DNA of 64,000 nt from Rhodopseudomonas palustris (GCF_003591005.1 NZ_QYYD01000009.1:124001-188000), one strand, 5' to 3'; positions 1-12,913 are shown, counted from the first letter of the stretch. Program-made: numbers and translations. Notes: generated by a model from the letters alone, not told the origin.

Positions 1-135
1 GGCGGCGAACGCCGCCCGGTGGCGGCGGTGGAAAACCTGCTGACCGGGGAGCGCTTCCCGGTGGAATGGGGCGGGCTGAATCTGCGGATCGATCCTCACC
101 GCGATCCCGCCGTGCTCTTCCGCTGCCTCGCCTGA
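1..135 (+). CDS. glgE: GlgE C-terminal end (partial)
   Basis: The window opens inside a reading frame that runs 45 codons from base 1 to a TGA at 133-135. The translated tail (a Leu-Leu-Thr-Gly-Glu-Arg segment, then Trp-Gly-Gly-Leu-Asn and a final Ile-Asp-Pro-His stretch) resembles the C-terminal beta-sandwich of alpha-1,4-glucan:maltose-1-phosphate maltosyltransferase. That enzyme extends alpha-glucans with maltose-1-phosphate. The call rests mostly on the neighbour: the next gene, 11 bases on, encodes the trehalose synthase/maltokinase fusion that makes maltose-1-phosphate. The catalytic domain lies outside the window. Confidence 0.72.
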   Translation, partial: GGERRPVAAVENLLTGERFPVEWGGLNLRIDPHRDPAVLFRCLA

Positions 136-146
136 CAGGTCCAACG

Positions 147-3100
147 ATGAATTTGATGTCTCCGATCGACGAAACCGCCACCGACACCGCGGCCACCGAC
201 GAGGTTTGGTACAAAGACGCGATCATCTACCAACTGCATGTCAAAGCCTTTGCCGACAGCAACAACGACGGCATCGGCGATTTCGCGGGCCTGACCGAGA
301 AGCTGGATTATTTGCAGGAGCTCGGCGTCAACACGCTGTGGCTGCTGCCGTTCTACCCCTCGCCGCAGCGCGACGACGGCTACGACATCGCCGACTACGG
401 TTCGATCAATCCCGATTTCGGCACGATGAAAGACTTCCGCCGCTTCATCTCGGAGGCGAAACGGCGCGGCCTGCGCGTGATCACCGAACTGGTCATCAAC
501 CACACCTCGGACCAGCACGCCTGGTTCAAGCGAGCCCGCCGCAGCCCGAAGGATTCCAGTGCGCGGGACTGGTACGTCTGGAGCGACACCGACCAGAAAT
601 ATCAAGGCACCCGGATCATCTTCACCGACACCGAGAAGTCGAACTGGACATGGGATCCGGAGGCCGGGCAGTATTACTGGCACCGCTTCTTCTCGCATCA
701 GCCCGACCTCAACTTCGACAATCCGCGCGTGGTCAGCGCGGTCGTCAAGGTGATGAAGCGATGGCTCGACACCGGCGTCGACGGCTTCCGGCTCGACGCA
801 ATTCCCTATCTGTGCGAGCGCGACGGTACGAATAACGAGAATCTTCCCGAAACCCACACGGTGATCAAGCAGCTCCGCGCCGAGCTCGATGCCTATGCCA
901 AGGGCAAGGTGCTGCTGGCCGAGGCCAACCAGTGGCCCGAGGACGTTCAGGAATATTTCGGCCAGGGCGACGAGTGCCACATGGCCTATCACTTCCCGCT
1001 GATGCCGCGTATCTACATGGCGATCGCGCAGGAAGACCGTTTCCCGATCACCGACATCATGCGGCAAACGCCGGAAATCCCGGCCAACTGCCAATGGGCG
1101 ATGTTCCTTCGTAACCACGACGAGCTGACGCTCGAAATGGTCACGGACGTCGAGCGCGACTATTTGTGGAAGACCTACGCGGCCGATCCGCGGGCGCGCA
1201 TCAATCTCGGCATCCGCCGCCGCCTCGCGCCGCTGATGGACAACGACCGGCGCAAGATCGAGCTGATGAACTCGCTGCTGCTGTCCTTCCCGGGCACGCC
1301 GATCATCTACTACGGCGATGAAATCGGCATGGGCGACAACATCTATCTTGGCGATCGCAACGGCGTACGCACGCCGATGCAGTGGTCGCCGGACCGCAAC
1401 GGCGGCTTCTCCCGCGCCGACCCCGCGCGCCTGTATGCGCCGCCGATCATGGATCCGGTCTACGGCTACGCGTCGGTCAACGTCGAGGCGCAGGCGCGCA
1501 GCCTGTCGTCGCTGCTCAGCGCCACCAAGCGGCTGATCTCCGTCCGTAAATCCACCCTCGCCTTCGGGCGCGGCACGATGACTTTCATCCGTCCGACCAA
1601 TCGCTCGGTGCTGGCTTATGTCCGGCAATACGAAGACGAAGTGATCCTGTGCGTCGCCAATCTGTCGCGCTCGGCGCAGCCGACCGAACTCGATTTGTCG
1701 CCGTGGAAGGAACGCGTGCCCCAGGAAATGCTTGGTCGCACGAAATTTCCGCCGATCGGCGAGCTGCCCTATATGATCACGCTCGCGCCCTACGGCTTCT
1801 ACTGGTTCAAGCTGGAGGAACGTGACGTGTCGGACCACGTCGCGCCTGCGGCGACAGCGTTGGAGTTTGAAACGCTGGTCGTACCAGTCGGCGCCACCTG
1901 GATGTCGCTCGGTCGCACGCGCGGCGTGTTCGAGCGTGATGTCCTGCCCGCATTCCTGTCGCGAACGCGGTGGTTTCCGGAACGCTCGATGCGGGCAATT
2001 CAGCCTCGCCTCACCTCGGCGATTCCGTTCTCCAGCACCCACGACAACCGGCCCTGGTTGGCATTCTTCGAGGCGAGCGTGCGCGGCGTGACCAGCCGCT
2101 ACGTGCTGCCGATGCAGATCAATTGGGTGCGGTTCGACCGTGAGCGCTACAACCCGCGGGCCTTCGCGGCGGTGCGTCAGGGATCGCGTGAGGGCACGTT
2201 GCTCGACGTCGCGGGCGACGCCGAATTCACCTCGATGCTGCTCGACAATCTACGCGAATCCGCGGTGATCGAAAACGAGGGTGACCGCCTCGAATTCCGT
2301 CCAGGCTCGCGAATTGGCGAGAAGAAGGCCGGCCCTTACGAACATATCCGGGCGGTATCCACGGAGCAGTCCAATTCGACCGCATTGGTGGATGAGACTT
2401 ATGTGGTCAAGCTGTACAGGCGGATCGAGGCCGGCACCAACCCCGAAATCGAGATGGGCCGCTTCCTGACCGAAACGGCCGGCTATGCCAACACGCCGTC
2501 TCTGCTCGGCAGCGTCGAGTTGGTCGAAGGCGACAAGGTCAGCGCGATTGCCGTCGTGCACGAGTTCGTCGCCAATCAGGGCGATGGTTGGGTAGTGACC
2601 TCGGGCTACCTCGACCGCTATGTCGACGATCAGCGCGTCCTGATGAATCCGAACGAAGAGACGGTCAGCGAAGAGCTGTCGCCCTATCTGCGCTACATGC
2701 AGCAGACCGGCAGGCGTCTTGCCGAGATGCACATCGCCCTCGCCAGCCACCCCGAGGTGGCAGACTTCACGCCGGCGCGGATCGCGGATGACGATGTGCA
2801 GCGCTGGACCGAAACGGTTTCGTCCGACGCCGCCCGCGTGCTCGACGAGCTCGGCCGCAAGCGCGACGGCATGAAGGACAGCGATCAGGCGCTAGTCGAC
2901 GAGTTTCTCGCGTTGCGGGGCAGCCTGGCGCAGCGGCTGCCCAAAGTGCTGGCGGAGCATGGCGGCCTGAACATTCGACATCACGGCGACTTCCATCTCG
3001 GCCAGATGCTGATCGTCAAGGAAGACGTGTTCATCATCGACTTCGAGGGAGAGCCGCGGCGCTCGCAGGTCGAACGTCGCGCCAAGGCGCCGGCGGCGCG

Positions 3101-3439
3101 CGACGTTGCCGGGCTGGTTCGTTCCATCGACTATTCGACCACCGCCGCGCTGGAGCGCGCGCTGAAGACGCATCCGGAGGAGGCCGGCAAGATCATCGCC
3201 GCGCTGGACGCCTGGCGCGCGCAGGCGACGGACGCTTTCCTCTCCGCTTACCGCGACACCATGGCGGACAGTCCCGTTTGGCCTTCTGATCCAGCGGCGG
3301 CCGAGCGGCTGCTGGACTTCTACCTGATCGAAAAGGCATTGTACGAGATCGAATATGAACTCGCCCACCGCCCTGACTGGCTCCGCGTGCCGCTGGCTGG
3401 CATCCTTCGCATCCTGACTCGGCATCCCGAGGAGAATAC

Positions 3440-3443
<4 letters not shown>
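147..3443 (+). CDS. treS: Trehalose synthase-maltokinase fusion (TreS-Mak)
   Basis: A 1098-residue two-domain protein. Residues 1 to about 570 form a GH13 trehalose synthase that interconverts trehalose and maltose. The nucleophile is Asp217 (GFRLDAIPY), the acid/base Glu259 (LAEANQWPE) and the third acid Asp325 (RNHDE). Residues from about 600 onward are a maltokinase with the kinase-like motifs HGDFHLGQ (Asp948) and IDFEGEP (Asp965), which phosphorylate maltose at C1. The fusion delivers maltose-1-phosphate directly to GlgE, encoded just upstream. I chose the ATG at 147, right after the glgE stop; an in-frame upstream start at 66 would overlap glgE and adds a low-complexity Arg-rich leader. 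The stop overlaps the glgB start as ATGA, implying translational coupling. Confidence 0.95.
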
Positions 3444-5590
<2,147 letters not shown>

Positions 5591-5592
5591 CA

Positions 5593-7671
5593 ATGCGCCT
5601 CTCTGCTGGAAGCTGCTCTCGTCTCGGGGCGACCTGGGACGGGCGCGGCACCAATTTCGCGTTGTTCTCAGCCAATGCCCACAAGGTCGAGCTTTGTCTG
5701 TTCGACAGTCAGGGCCGACGCGAGCTGGAGCGCATCGAACTCCCGGAGCGCACCGAGGACGTCTGGCACGGCTACCTCAATGACGTGTCGCCCGGTCAGC
5801 TCTACGGCTATCGGGTCCACGGGCCTTACGATCCTGAACGGGGCCACCGGTTCAACGCGCACAAGCTGCTGCTCGACCCCTACGCCAAGCGGCTGTTCGG
5901 CCGGCTGGTGTGGAGCGACGCGCATTTCGCCTATCGCACCGGCAGCCCGCGCGAGGACCTGTCGTTCGACCGCCGCGACAACGCGCGCGGCATGCCCAAG
6001 GCGATGGTGATCGACGAGACCGGCGGCTTCTCACGCCACGAGAACCGTCCGAACATCCCGTGGGAAGACACCATTATCTACGAAGCCCACGTCAAAGGCC
6101 TCACGCAGCAACGCGACGACGTACCGCCCGGATTGCGCGGCACGTTCGGCGGCCTCGCCGCGCCGGCGATGATCGATCATCTCAAGCGGCTCGGCGTCAC
6201 CGCAATTGAACTTCTCCCCATTCACGCGCTTATCGATGACCGCATGCTGGTCGAGAAAAAGCTGGTGAACTACTGGGGATATAACACGATCTCGTTCTTC
6301 GCCCCGGAGCCGCGCTATGCGGCGGACAATCCGCTCGACGCGTTTCGCACCACCGTGGCGCGGCTGCACGACGCGGGCATCGAGGTTCTGCTCGACGTCG
6401 TCTACAATCACACCGCCGAGGGAAATCACCTCGGTCCGACGCTGTCGTTCCGCGGCATCGACAACGCCTCGTATTATTGGCTGTCGCGCGACAACCCGCG
6501 CTACTACGACGACTTCACCGGCTGCGGCAGCTCGGTGAATCTGCAGCATCCGCGCGTGCTGCAGATGGTGATGGACAGCCTGCGCTACTGGGTCGAAGTC
6601 TTCCACGTCGACGGCTTCCGTTTCGACCTCGCAACCACGCTGGCACGCGGGCCGAATGGCTTCGATCGCAACTCCGGCTTCTTCACCGCGATCCGCCAGG
6701 ACCCGGTGCTCGCCTCGGTCAAGCTCGTCGCCGAGCCTTGGGATCTCGGCATGGGCGGCTATCAGGTGGGCGCGTTTCCCTCACAATGGTCGGAGTGGAA
6801 CGACCGCTATCGCAGCGCGATGCGGCGCTATTGGAGCGGCGAAGGCAGCCTGATCGGCGAAGTCTCGCGGCGGATGACCGGCTCCTCCGATATCTTCAAC
6901 CACGACAGCCGGATGCCGCGCGCCAGCATCAACCACGTCACGGTGCACGACGGCTTCACCCTCGCCGACCTGTTCAGTTACAACGAGAAGCACAATCTCG
7001 CCAACGGCGAAGATAATCGCGACGGCTCGAACGACAATCACAGCAATAATTGCGGGCATGAAGGCCCGACCGATGATCCGCAGATCTTGGCGCTGCGCCG
7101 GCAGCTCCGCAGGAATCAGCTCGCCTGCCTGTTCCTCGCCCATGGCGTGCCGCTGCTGCTTGCCGGCGACGAAGTCGGCAACTCGCAGAACGGCAACAAC
7201 AACGCGTACTGCCAGGACAACGAGATCGGCTGGGTCGACTGGAGCGGACAGAACAGCGACGGCGACGACATGGTCGACTTCATCGGCCTGATGACTCAGC
7301 TGCGCGCCAACTTCCCACAGCTGCGTTCGCGGCGCTGGCTCGACGGCCGCCGCCCCGATGGCAGCTACGGCGTGCTGTGGCTGACGCCATCCGCTGCGGA
7401 GATGACCGAACAGGATTGGGCGTTTCCGGACGGCCGCTTCCTTGCTTACGTACTCAGCCCGACGCAACCCGGCACCAGCGCGATGTTCATCGTGCTGAAT
7501 TCCGGCGTTGAGACCATCCCGTTCCTGCTGCCCAACCTGCCCGAATATCAGAGCTGGCATCAGCTGTTCGACACTACCAAGGACACTGTGCAGGTCGCGC
7601 CGCTGGCGTCCGGCAGCGCGTCTTCCGCCCCACCCCGATCTGTCATGGCGTTTTCTGGAGCCCCTGTATGA
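5593..7671 (+). CDS. glgX: Glycogen debranching enzyme GlgX/TreX
   Basis: A 692-residue GH13 isoamylase-type debranching enzyme that hydrolyses alpha-1,6 branches. It has an N-terminal CBM48-like domain (TWDGRGTNFALFSANA). The barrel carries Asp345 (DGFRFDLATTL), Glu381 (VAEPWDLG) and Asp453 (VHDGFTLAD). When adjacent to treZ and treY this enzyme is often called TreX, because it feeds linear malto-oligosaccharides into trehalose production; the context fits either name. The ATG at 5593 is two bases after the glgB stop. The end overlaps treZ as ATGA. Length is typical for the family. Confidence 0.95.
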   Translation: MRLSAGSCSRLGATWDGRGTNFALFSANAHKVELCLFDSQGRRELERIELPERTEDVWHGYLNDVSPGQLYGYRVHGPYDPERGHRFNAHKLLLDPYAKRLFGRLVWSDAHFAYRTGSPREDLSFDRRDNARGMPKAMVIDETGGFSRHENRPNIPWEDTIIYEAHVKGLTQQRDDVPPGLRGTFGGLAAPAMIDHLKRLGVTAIELLPIHALIDDRMLVEKKLVNYWGYNTISFFAPEPRYAADNPLDAFRTTVARLHDAGIEVLLDVVYNHTAEGNHLGPTLSFRGIDNASYYWLSRDNPRYYDDFTGCGSSVNLQHPRVLQMVMDSLRYWVEVFHVDGFRFDLATTLARGPNGFDRNSGFFTAIRQDPVLASVKLVAEPWDLGMGGYQVGAFPSQWSEWNDRYRSAMRRYWSGEGSLIGEVSRRMTGSSDIFNHDSRMPRASINHVTVHDGFTLADLFSYNEKHNLANGEDNRDGSNDNHSNNCGHEGPTDDPQILALRRQLRRNQLACLFLAHGVPLLLAGDEVGNSQNGNNNAYCQDNEIGWVDWSGQNSDGDDMVDFIGLMTQLRANFPQLRSRRWLDGRRPDGSYGVLWLTPSAAEMTEQDWAFPDGRFLAYVLSPTQPGTSAMFIVLNSGVETIPFLLPNLPEYQSWHQLFDTTKDTVQVAPLASGSASSAPPRSVMAFSGAPV

Positions 7672-9431
7672 ACAGCCGAGCCCACGGCCCGCGTTTCACT
7701 GCGAATGGCGTCGAATTCCGGCTGTGGGCGCCGAACGCCGAGACGGTCGACGTCCTGCTCGATGGCCACACGCATCCGATGCAGCAGGACAAGAACGGCT
7801 GGTTTACGGCCGAGATCGCAGGCGTCCGCGGCGGCGCGCGCTATCGCTTTCGCATCGACGGCAGCAACGACGTGCCCGACCCCGCCTCGGCGTTTCAGCC
7901 CGAGGACATTCCGGGGCCGAGCGAAGTGATTGATCACTCCGCCTATGCCTGGCGTGCCACCGAATGGCGCGGTCGGCCGTGGGAAGAGGCGGTCGTGCTC
8001 GAAGCGCACGTCGGCACCTTCACGCCGCAGGGCAGCTACCGCGCCATCATCGACAAGCTCGACGATCTGGTCGCCACCGGTATCACCGCGCTGGAGCTGA
8101 TGCCGCTCGCCGATTTTCCCGGCAAGCGCAACTGGGGTTACGACGGCGTGTTGTGGTACGCGCCCGACAGCGTCTATGGCCGCCCCGAAGATCTCAAGGC
8201 GCTGATCGACGCCGCGCACGAGCGCGGCCTGATGGTGTTTCTCGACGTCGTCTACAATCACTTCGGACCCGAGGGCAATCATATCGGCCAGTATGCGCCG
8301 ACATTCTTCTCGGATTCGCACACGCCGTGGGGCAACGCGATCAACTACTACGTCGAACAGGTCCGCTCGTTCACGATCGACAACGCGGTGTACTGGCTGC
8401 GTGAATATCGCTTCGACGGGCTGCGGCTCGACGCCGTCCATGCCATCCCCGACCAGGGCGAAATCCCGATGCTGTACGAGCTCAGCCGCGAAGTCGGCAA
8501 GCTCGCGGCGGAGACGGGTCGGCATCTGCATTTGATGCTGGAAAATGACGACAACATCGCCGCTCAGCTCGACCCGACGATCGACCCGCATCGCGGCCAG
8601 TATCGGGCGCAGTGGAACGACGATTATCACCACGCCTGGCACGTCGCGCTGACCGGCGAGACGCAGGGCTACTACTCCGACTATGCCAAGGGGCCGCTGC
8701 AGCACGTCGCCCGCTCGCTCGGCTCGGGCTTCGTCTATCAGGGCGAGCCGTCGGAGCACCGCGGCGGCGAACCGCGTGGTGAACCCAGCGGTGAGCTGCC
8801 GCCGCTCGCCTTCATCAACTTCCTGCAGAACCACGACCAGATCGGCAACCGCGCGCTCGGCGACCGGCTCGAGAGCCTGGCGCGGCCCGAAGCCGTCGAA
8901 GCCGCGCTGGCGATCACGCTGCTGGCGCCGACCGTGCCGATGCTGTTCATGGGCGAGGAATGGGGCTCGCAGGCGCCGTTCCCGTTCTTCTGCGACTTCC
9001 ATGGCGATCTCGCCGAGGCTGTCCGCCAGGGTCGCCGCAAGGAATTCGCCGGCGCCTATGAGAAGTACGGCGACGACGTCCCCGATCCGCTCGACGAATC
9101 GACTTTCAAAAGCGCCGTGCTTGACTGGAGCGAACGCAACAAGAGCCCCGGAGCGAAACGGCTGGCGCTGGTCAAGCAATTGCTCGCCATCCGCCACCAG
9201 ATGCTGGTGCCGCGCCTGCGCGGCGCCAAGTTCGGCGACGCTGCGGCGACCGACCAAGGCTTGCTGACGGCCGACTGGCGGCTCGGCGACGGCGCGACGC
9301 TGCGGCTTGCGGCGAACCTCTCCGACCAGCCGCGCGACGCCAAGCCCCCGGTTGGAACCAAAGTCTGGGGCGATGATTGGGACGGGATCATTCCGCCGTG
9401 GGCGGTTTCCTGGCGCCTTGAAGAGTCCTGA
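7668..9431 (+). CDS. treZ: Maltooligosyltrehalose trehalohydrolase
   Basis: A 587-residue GH13 enzyme that cleaves the alpha-1,4 bond next to the trehalosyl end of maltooligosyltrehalose and releases free trehalose. An N-terminal sandwich (FRLWAPNAETVDVLL) precedes the barrel. Catalytic residues read as Asp255 (LRLDAVHAI), Glu292 (MLENDD) and Asp390 (QNHDQIGN). It works with TreY, encoded immediately downstream. The start overlaps glgX by four bases, and the stop shares one base with the treY ATG (TGATG), so the three genes should be co-translated in fixed order. No truncation is visible. Confidence 0.96.
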   Translation: MNSRAHGPRFTANGVEFRLWAPNAETVDVLLDGHTHPMQQDKNGWFTAEIAGVRGGARYRFRIDGSNDVPDPASAFQPEDIPGPSEVIDHSAYAWRATEWRGRPWEEAVVLEAHVGTFTPQGSYRAIIDKLDDLVATGITALELMPLADFPGKRNWGYDGVLWYAPDSVYGRPEDLKALIDAAHERGLMVFLDVVYNHFGPEGNHIGQYAPTFFSDSHTPWGNAINYYVEQVRSFTIDNAVYWLREYRFDGLRLDAVHAIPDQGEIPMLYELSREVGKLAAETGRHLHLMLENDDNIAAQLDPTIDPHRGQYRAQWNDDYHHAWHVALTGETQGYYSDYAKGPLQHVARSLGSGFVYQGEPSEHRGGEPRGEPSGELPPLAFINFLQNHDQIGNRALGDRLESLARPEAVEAALAITLLAPTVPMLFMGEEWGSQAPFPFFCDFHGDLAEAVRQGRRKEFAGAYEKYGDDVPDPLDESTFKSAVLDWSERNKSPGAKRLALVKQLLAIRHQMLVPRLRGAKFGDAAATDQGLLTADWRLGDGATLRLAANLSDQPRDAKPPVGTKVWGDDWDGIIPPWAVSWRLEES

Positions 9432-12205
9432 TGTCCCCCCCAATCCCGACTGCCACCTATCGCATCCAGCTCACCGCCGATTTCGGCTTCGACGACGCGG
9501 CGGCGATCGTCCCTTATCTCAAAGCACTCGGCATCTCGCATCTTTACGCGTCGCCTTTTACCAAGGCGCGCAAGGGGTCGAGCCACGGCTACGACATCGT
9601 CGATCACACCAAGCTCAACCCGGAGCTCGGCGGTGAGGAAGGCTTCGCGCGGCTGTCCTCGGCGCTGAAGCAGAACGATGTCGGGTTGATCCTCGACTTC
9701 GTCCCCAACCATGTCGGCGTGCATTTCGCCGACAACCCATGGTGGCTCGACGTGCTGGAATGGGGCCCCGCCTCGCCGCATGCCGCGTCGTTCGATATCG
9801 ACTGGGAGATGCTGCCGTATCGCGGCCGCGGCGGCGTGCTGCTGCCGATCATCGGCTCGTCCTACGGCAAGGCGCTTGAAGCGGGCGAGATCGAGCTGCG
9901 TTACGATCCCGGCGAAGGCAGCTTCTCGGCGTGGTACTTCGAGCACCGCCTGCCGATCGCGCCGCAGCGCTATGGCGAGATCCTGCGCGTCATTGTCCGC
10001 GAAGCCGACGCGGCCGAAAGCGACGCCGGCAAAGCGTTGCTCGAACTCGCCGGCAAGTACCGCGGCCTCAGCCATCCCGACCGCAAGGAGGCCCCGGCCT
10101 TCAAGGCGGCGCTGAAGGCGGTCGACGGCGGCGCGGCGCTGATCGAGAAGGGGCTCGATGCCTATCGGGCCGGCGAAGGCCGCACCGCGCAGATCCAGGC
10201 GCTGCACAATCTGCTGGAGCGCCAGCACTATCGGCTTGGTCACTGGCAGCTCGCCACCAGCGAGATCAACTATCGCCGCTTCTTCGATGTGAACACTTTG
10301 GCCGGCCTGCGCGTCGAGGACGCCGGCACGTTCGAGGCGATCCACCAGCTGGTGAAGCGCCTGGTGGCCGATGGCCAGCTGCAGGGGTTGCGGCTCGATC
10401 ATATCGACGGCCTGCGCGATCCGGCGCAGTACTTCCAGCGGCTGCGCAAGCTCACGCGCGATGCGCGCGGCCCGGCGGCCGAGCCGCTCTACATGGTGAT
10501 CGAGAAGATTCTCGGCGAAGGCGAGAAGCTGCCCCGCTTCGCCGGCGTCCACGGCACCACCGGCTACGAGTGGCTGAACGTCATTACCCAGGCGCTGGTC
10601 GACGGCGCGGGGCTGGCGCCGCTCGACGAGATCTGGCGGCAGATCAGCAACAGCTCGCCGGATTTCGAACCCGTGCTGCTGCGCGCCAAGCGCCGCGTGC
10701 TGGAGACACTGCTGCTCAGCGAATTCACCGTGCTGACCCGGCTATTGGCGCGGATCGCCAACGGCCACTACTCGACCCGCGATTTCTCGGCCGACAATCT
10801 GCGTCAGGTGTTCGAGCTCTATGTGCTGCACTTCCCGGTGTATCGGACCTACATCACCGGCAACGGCCCGACCGAGCTCGATCGTGCGCTGATCGACCAG
10901 ACCATCGAGAAAGCCCGTGCCGATTGGTACGGCGCCGACGACGGCATCTTCGACTTCCTGCGCGACGCGTTGACGATGGACCTGCTGCAGCCGGGCCATG
11001 GCGCGCACAGCAAGCCGCGGGTTCGGCGTTTCGCCCTCAAGGTCCAGCAGTTCACCGGGCCGACGATGGCGAAGTCGCTGGAGGACACCGCGTTCTATCG
11101 CTATCACCGCCTGCTCGCGCTGAACGAAGTCGGCGGCGAACCGGCCGCATACGCGCTATCCCCGGACGCCTTCCATGCCCTGATGATCGAGCGGGCCAGG
11201 GACTGGCCGCACGGCATGACCGCGACCATGACCCACGACGCCAAGCGCGGCGAAGACGCCCGCACGCGGCTGTTGGGCCTTGCCGAAATGCCCGGCGAAT
11301 GGGCCGCCACCGTCTCGAAGTGGAAGGTGATGAACGCGCCGCACGTAGTCACCGAAGGCGGCCTGCGGGCGCCGTCGGCGACGTTCGAATACATGCTGTA
11401 CCAGGCGCTGCTGGGCGCCTGGCCGCTCGAAGACGATCCCGACTTCCCTGCCCGGATGCAGGCTTTCGCCCTGAAAGCGGCGCGGGAAGGCAAAGAAGGC
11501 ACCAACTGGATCAATCCCAATCCGGCGTATGAGGAAGGCATCAAAACCTTCATCGAGCGGATCCTCGATCCCGCGCAGTCCGGCGAATTCCTGGAGTCGT
11601 TAAAGGCGCTGTCGCAGCGGCTGTCGGTGATCGGCGCGCTGAACTCGCTGAGCCAGGTGACGCTGAAGACGACGATGCCCGGCGTGCCGGACTTCTATCA
11701 GGGCACCGAGTTCTGGGATTTCTCGCTGGTCGATCCTGATAATCGCCGTCCCGTCGACTTCGCGGCGCGCAACAAAGCGGTGGAAGCTCTCACTGAGCCG
11801 GATTGGTCGGCGCTGACGCAGCACTGGCACGACGGCCGCGTGAAGCTGGCGTGGACGCGTCAGCTGCTGAAGCTGCGGTCCAAATTGCCCAACGTGTTCA
11901 CCGATGGCGACTACCGGCCGCTCAAGGTCACCGGCCCGCACGCCGACCATGTGCTGGCTTTCGCCCGCAGCCATGGCCCGGACGCCGTGATCATCGCGGT
12001 CGGCAAAGACTTCGCGCCGCTGTCGGATCAAGGCCGGCAATGGCCGCGCGGCGACGCGTGGGATGCAACCATCGATACTGGGGAGCTCGGCCTCGAAGGC
12101 GACGCTGCCGCCGGGTTGGCCGTCCGCGAGCTGTTTCAGGACCTGCCGGTGGCCGCGCGGCACCTGCGCGTTGCAGACGCCCGTCCTGCTCGCCGCAAGA
12201 CCTGA
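9431..12205 (+). CDS. treY: Maltooligosyltrehalose synthase
   Basis: A 924-residue GH13 intramolecular transglucosylase that turns the reducing end of a malto-oligosaccharide into a trehalosyl unit. The N-terminus (TATYRIQLTADFGFDDA) and the SRGSSHGYDI-like segment, here KGSSHGYDIVDH, are typical. The probable nucleophile is Asp323 (LRLDHIDGL) and the probable acid/base Glu358 (VIEKILGEGE). Its size is at the upper end for the family because of the long inserted helical domain. It is the last gene of the operon and is followed by a strong hairpin with a T-run. TreY plus TreZ give a route from stored glucan to trehalose, opposite in direction to TreS/Mak/GlgE. Confidence 0.95.
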   Translation: MSPPIPTATYRIQLTADFGFDDAAAIVPYLKALGISHLYASPFTKARKGSSHGYDIVDHTKLNPELGGEEGFARLSSALKQNDVGLILDFVPNHVGVHFADNPWWLDVLEWGPASPHAASFDIDWEMLPYRGRGGVLLPIIGSSYGKALEAGEIELRYDPGEGSFSAWYFEHRLPIAPQRYGEILRVIVREADAAESDAGKALLELAGKYRGLSHPDRKEAPAFKAALKAVDGGAALIEKGLDAYRAGEGRTAQIQALHNLLERQHYRLGHWQLATSEINYRRFFDVNTLAGLRVEDAGTFEAIHQLVKRLVADGQLQGLRLDHIDGLRDPAQYFQRLRKLTRDARGPAAEPLYMVIEKILGEGEKLPRFAGVHGTTGYEWLNVITQALVDGAGLAPLDEIWRQISNSSPDFEPVLLRAKRRVLETLLLSEFTVLTRLLARIANGHYSTRDFSADNLRQVFELYVLHFPVYRTYITGNGPTELDRALIDQTIEKARADWYGADDGIFDFLRDALTMDLLQPGHGAHSKPRVRRFALKVQQFTGPTMAKSLEDTAFYRYHRLLALNEVGGEPAAYALSPDAFHALMIERARDWPHGMTATMTHDAKRGEDARTRLLGLAEMPGEWAATVSKWKVMNAPHVVTEGGLRAPSATFEYMLYQALLGAWPLEDDPDFPARMQAFALKAAREGKEGTNWINPNPAYEEGIKTFIERILDPAQSGEFLESLKALSQRLSVIGALNSLSQVTLKTTMPGVPDFYQGTEFWDFSLVDPDNRRPVDFAARNKAVEALTEPDWSALTQHWHDGRVKLAWTRQLLKLRSKLPNVFTDGDYRPLKVTGPHADHVLAFARSHGPDAVIIAVGKDFAPLSDQGRQWPRGDAWDATIDTGELGLEGDAAAGLAVRELFQDLPVAARHLRVADARPARRKT

Positions 12206-12211
12206 TCGATT

Positions 12212-12246
12212 GGGGCTGCATCCCGAAAGGTGCAGCCCCTTTTTCT
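12212..12246 (+). terminator. Rho-independent terminator after treY
   Basis: A nine-base-pair perfect stem (GGGGCTGCA pairing with TGCAGCCCC) encloses a ten-base loop and is followed by TTTTTCTC. It lies seven bases after the treY stop and closes the glucan/trehalose operon. The T-run is on the plus-strand side only, so it is directional. Confidence 0.88.
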
Positions 12247-12248
12247 CG

Positions 12249-12560
12249 TTACTTCTTCTTTTCCAACAGCAAATGGCCGCGGTCCTTGATGGCTCGTTGC
12301 GCCACGTCGGCGAACTTCTGCAGCAGCCACGGCAGCCGCACTTCGACGACGACGTGATCTTCGGCGACATCGACCTGGCCGGCGGCCACCTGGCCGAGCG
12401 CCCGCACCCGAAATTCCATGCGGTCGCCGTCCCAATGTTCGTGATCAACCTTGAGCACCGGGACCTTGATCGCCGCCTGGCTGAGCCCGACACGCAACCG
12501 GCGAATCGCCTCCTCGCGACCGAGGCGATGGGGAATCGATACGACAAGCGGGGCTGACAT
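12249..12560 (-). CDS. PHA-granule-region family small protein
   Basis: A 103-residue protein. The N-terminus VSIPHRLGREEAIRRLRVGL fits the polyhydroxyalkanoic acid system family, small proteins found near PHA synthesis genes. The rest alternates hydrophobic and charged residues, with a DHEHWDGDRMEFRVRALG segment that looks like paired beta strands. It has no signal peptide or membrane span. I start at the ATG at 12560, because a longer in-frame start at 12650 adds an unconvincing Arg-rich leader. It converges on the treY terminator. There are no PHA genes in the window, so the granule role is only a family association. Confidence 0.62.
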   Translation of the reverse strand: MSAPLVVSIPHRLGREEAIRRLRVGLSQAAIKVPVLKVDHEHWDGDRMEFRVRALGQVAAGQVDVAEDHVVVEVRLPWLLQKFADVAQRAIKDRGHLLLEKKK

Positions 12561-12733
12561 CGCGGCTTCCTTCCGTCCGGCAACTAATCGTTGGTCATGT
12601 AAGCGTGCTCGGCGGAAATAACAGGGTGCAACCGAGCCCGCGAAGTTCAATCAGCGGAACCTTCCCCGGCTCCGCGTGTTTTTGTCGCGACAGGCGGAGC
12701 ATTCGGGCGGTCCGTCGCGACAAGGAGAGCGAG

Positions 12734-12898
12734 ATGTCTATCGGCACAATCATCCTGATCATTCTGATCATTGCCTTGCTGGGCGGCTTCAGCGGCATCG
12801 GCGGCGGCCCGTTCTATGGTACCGGTTACTACGGCGGTGGCGGTCTTGGCCTCGTGATCATCATCCTGGTGATCCTGCTGCTGCTCGGCAAGATCTAA
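12734..12898 (+). CDS. DUF3309-type small membrane protein
   Basis: A 54-residue hydrophobic protein. One Ile/Leu-rich span at the N-terminus (TIILIILIIALLGG) and another at the C-terminus (LVIIILVILLLLG) flank a Gly/Tyr-rich loop with GGGPFYGTGYYGGGGLG. This matches the DUF3309 pattern of tiny inner-membrane proteins, whose function is unknown. The ATG at 12734 has AAGGAGAG seven to fourteen bases upstream, a convincing ribosome-binding site, so I reject the longer in-frame start at 12605. It converges on ligD with only 15 bases between the stop codons. Confidence 0.75.
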   Translation: MSIGTIILIILIIALLGGFSGIGGGPFYGTGYYGGGGLGLVIIILVILLLLGKI

Positions 12899-12913
12899 CC
12901 GGCTTCTGCGATC

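Noticed and set aside
96-2042. Long minus-strand open frame (648 codons) antisense to treS
   Set aside because: High-GC codon bias leaves the opposite strand open. The translation is Arg/His/Val/Asp-rich shadow sequence with no domain, and the sense gene has a full set of catalytic motifs. The same holds for other large antisense frames such as 3320-5593, 7560-9443 and 42891-44516.
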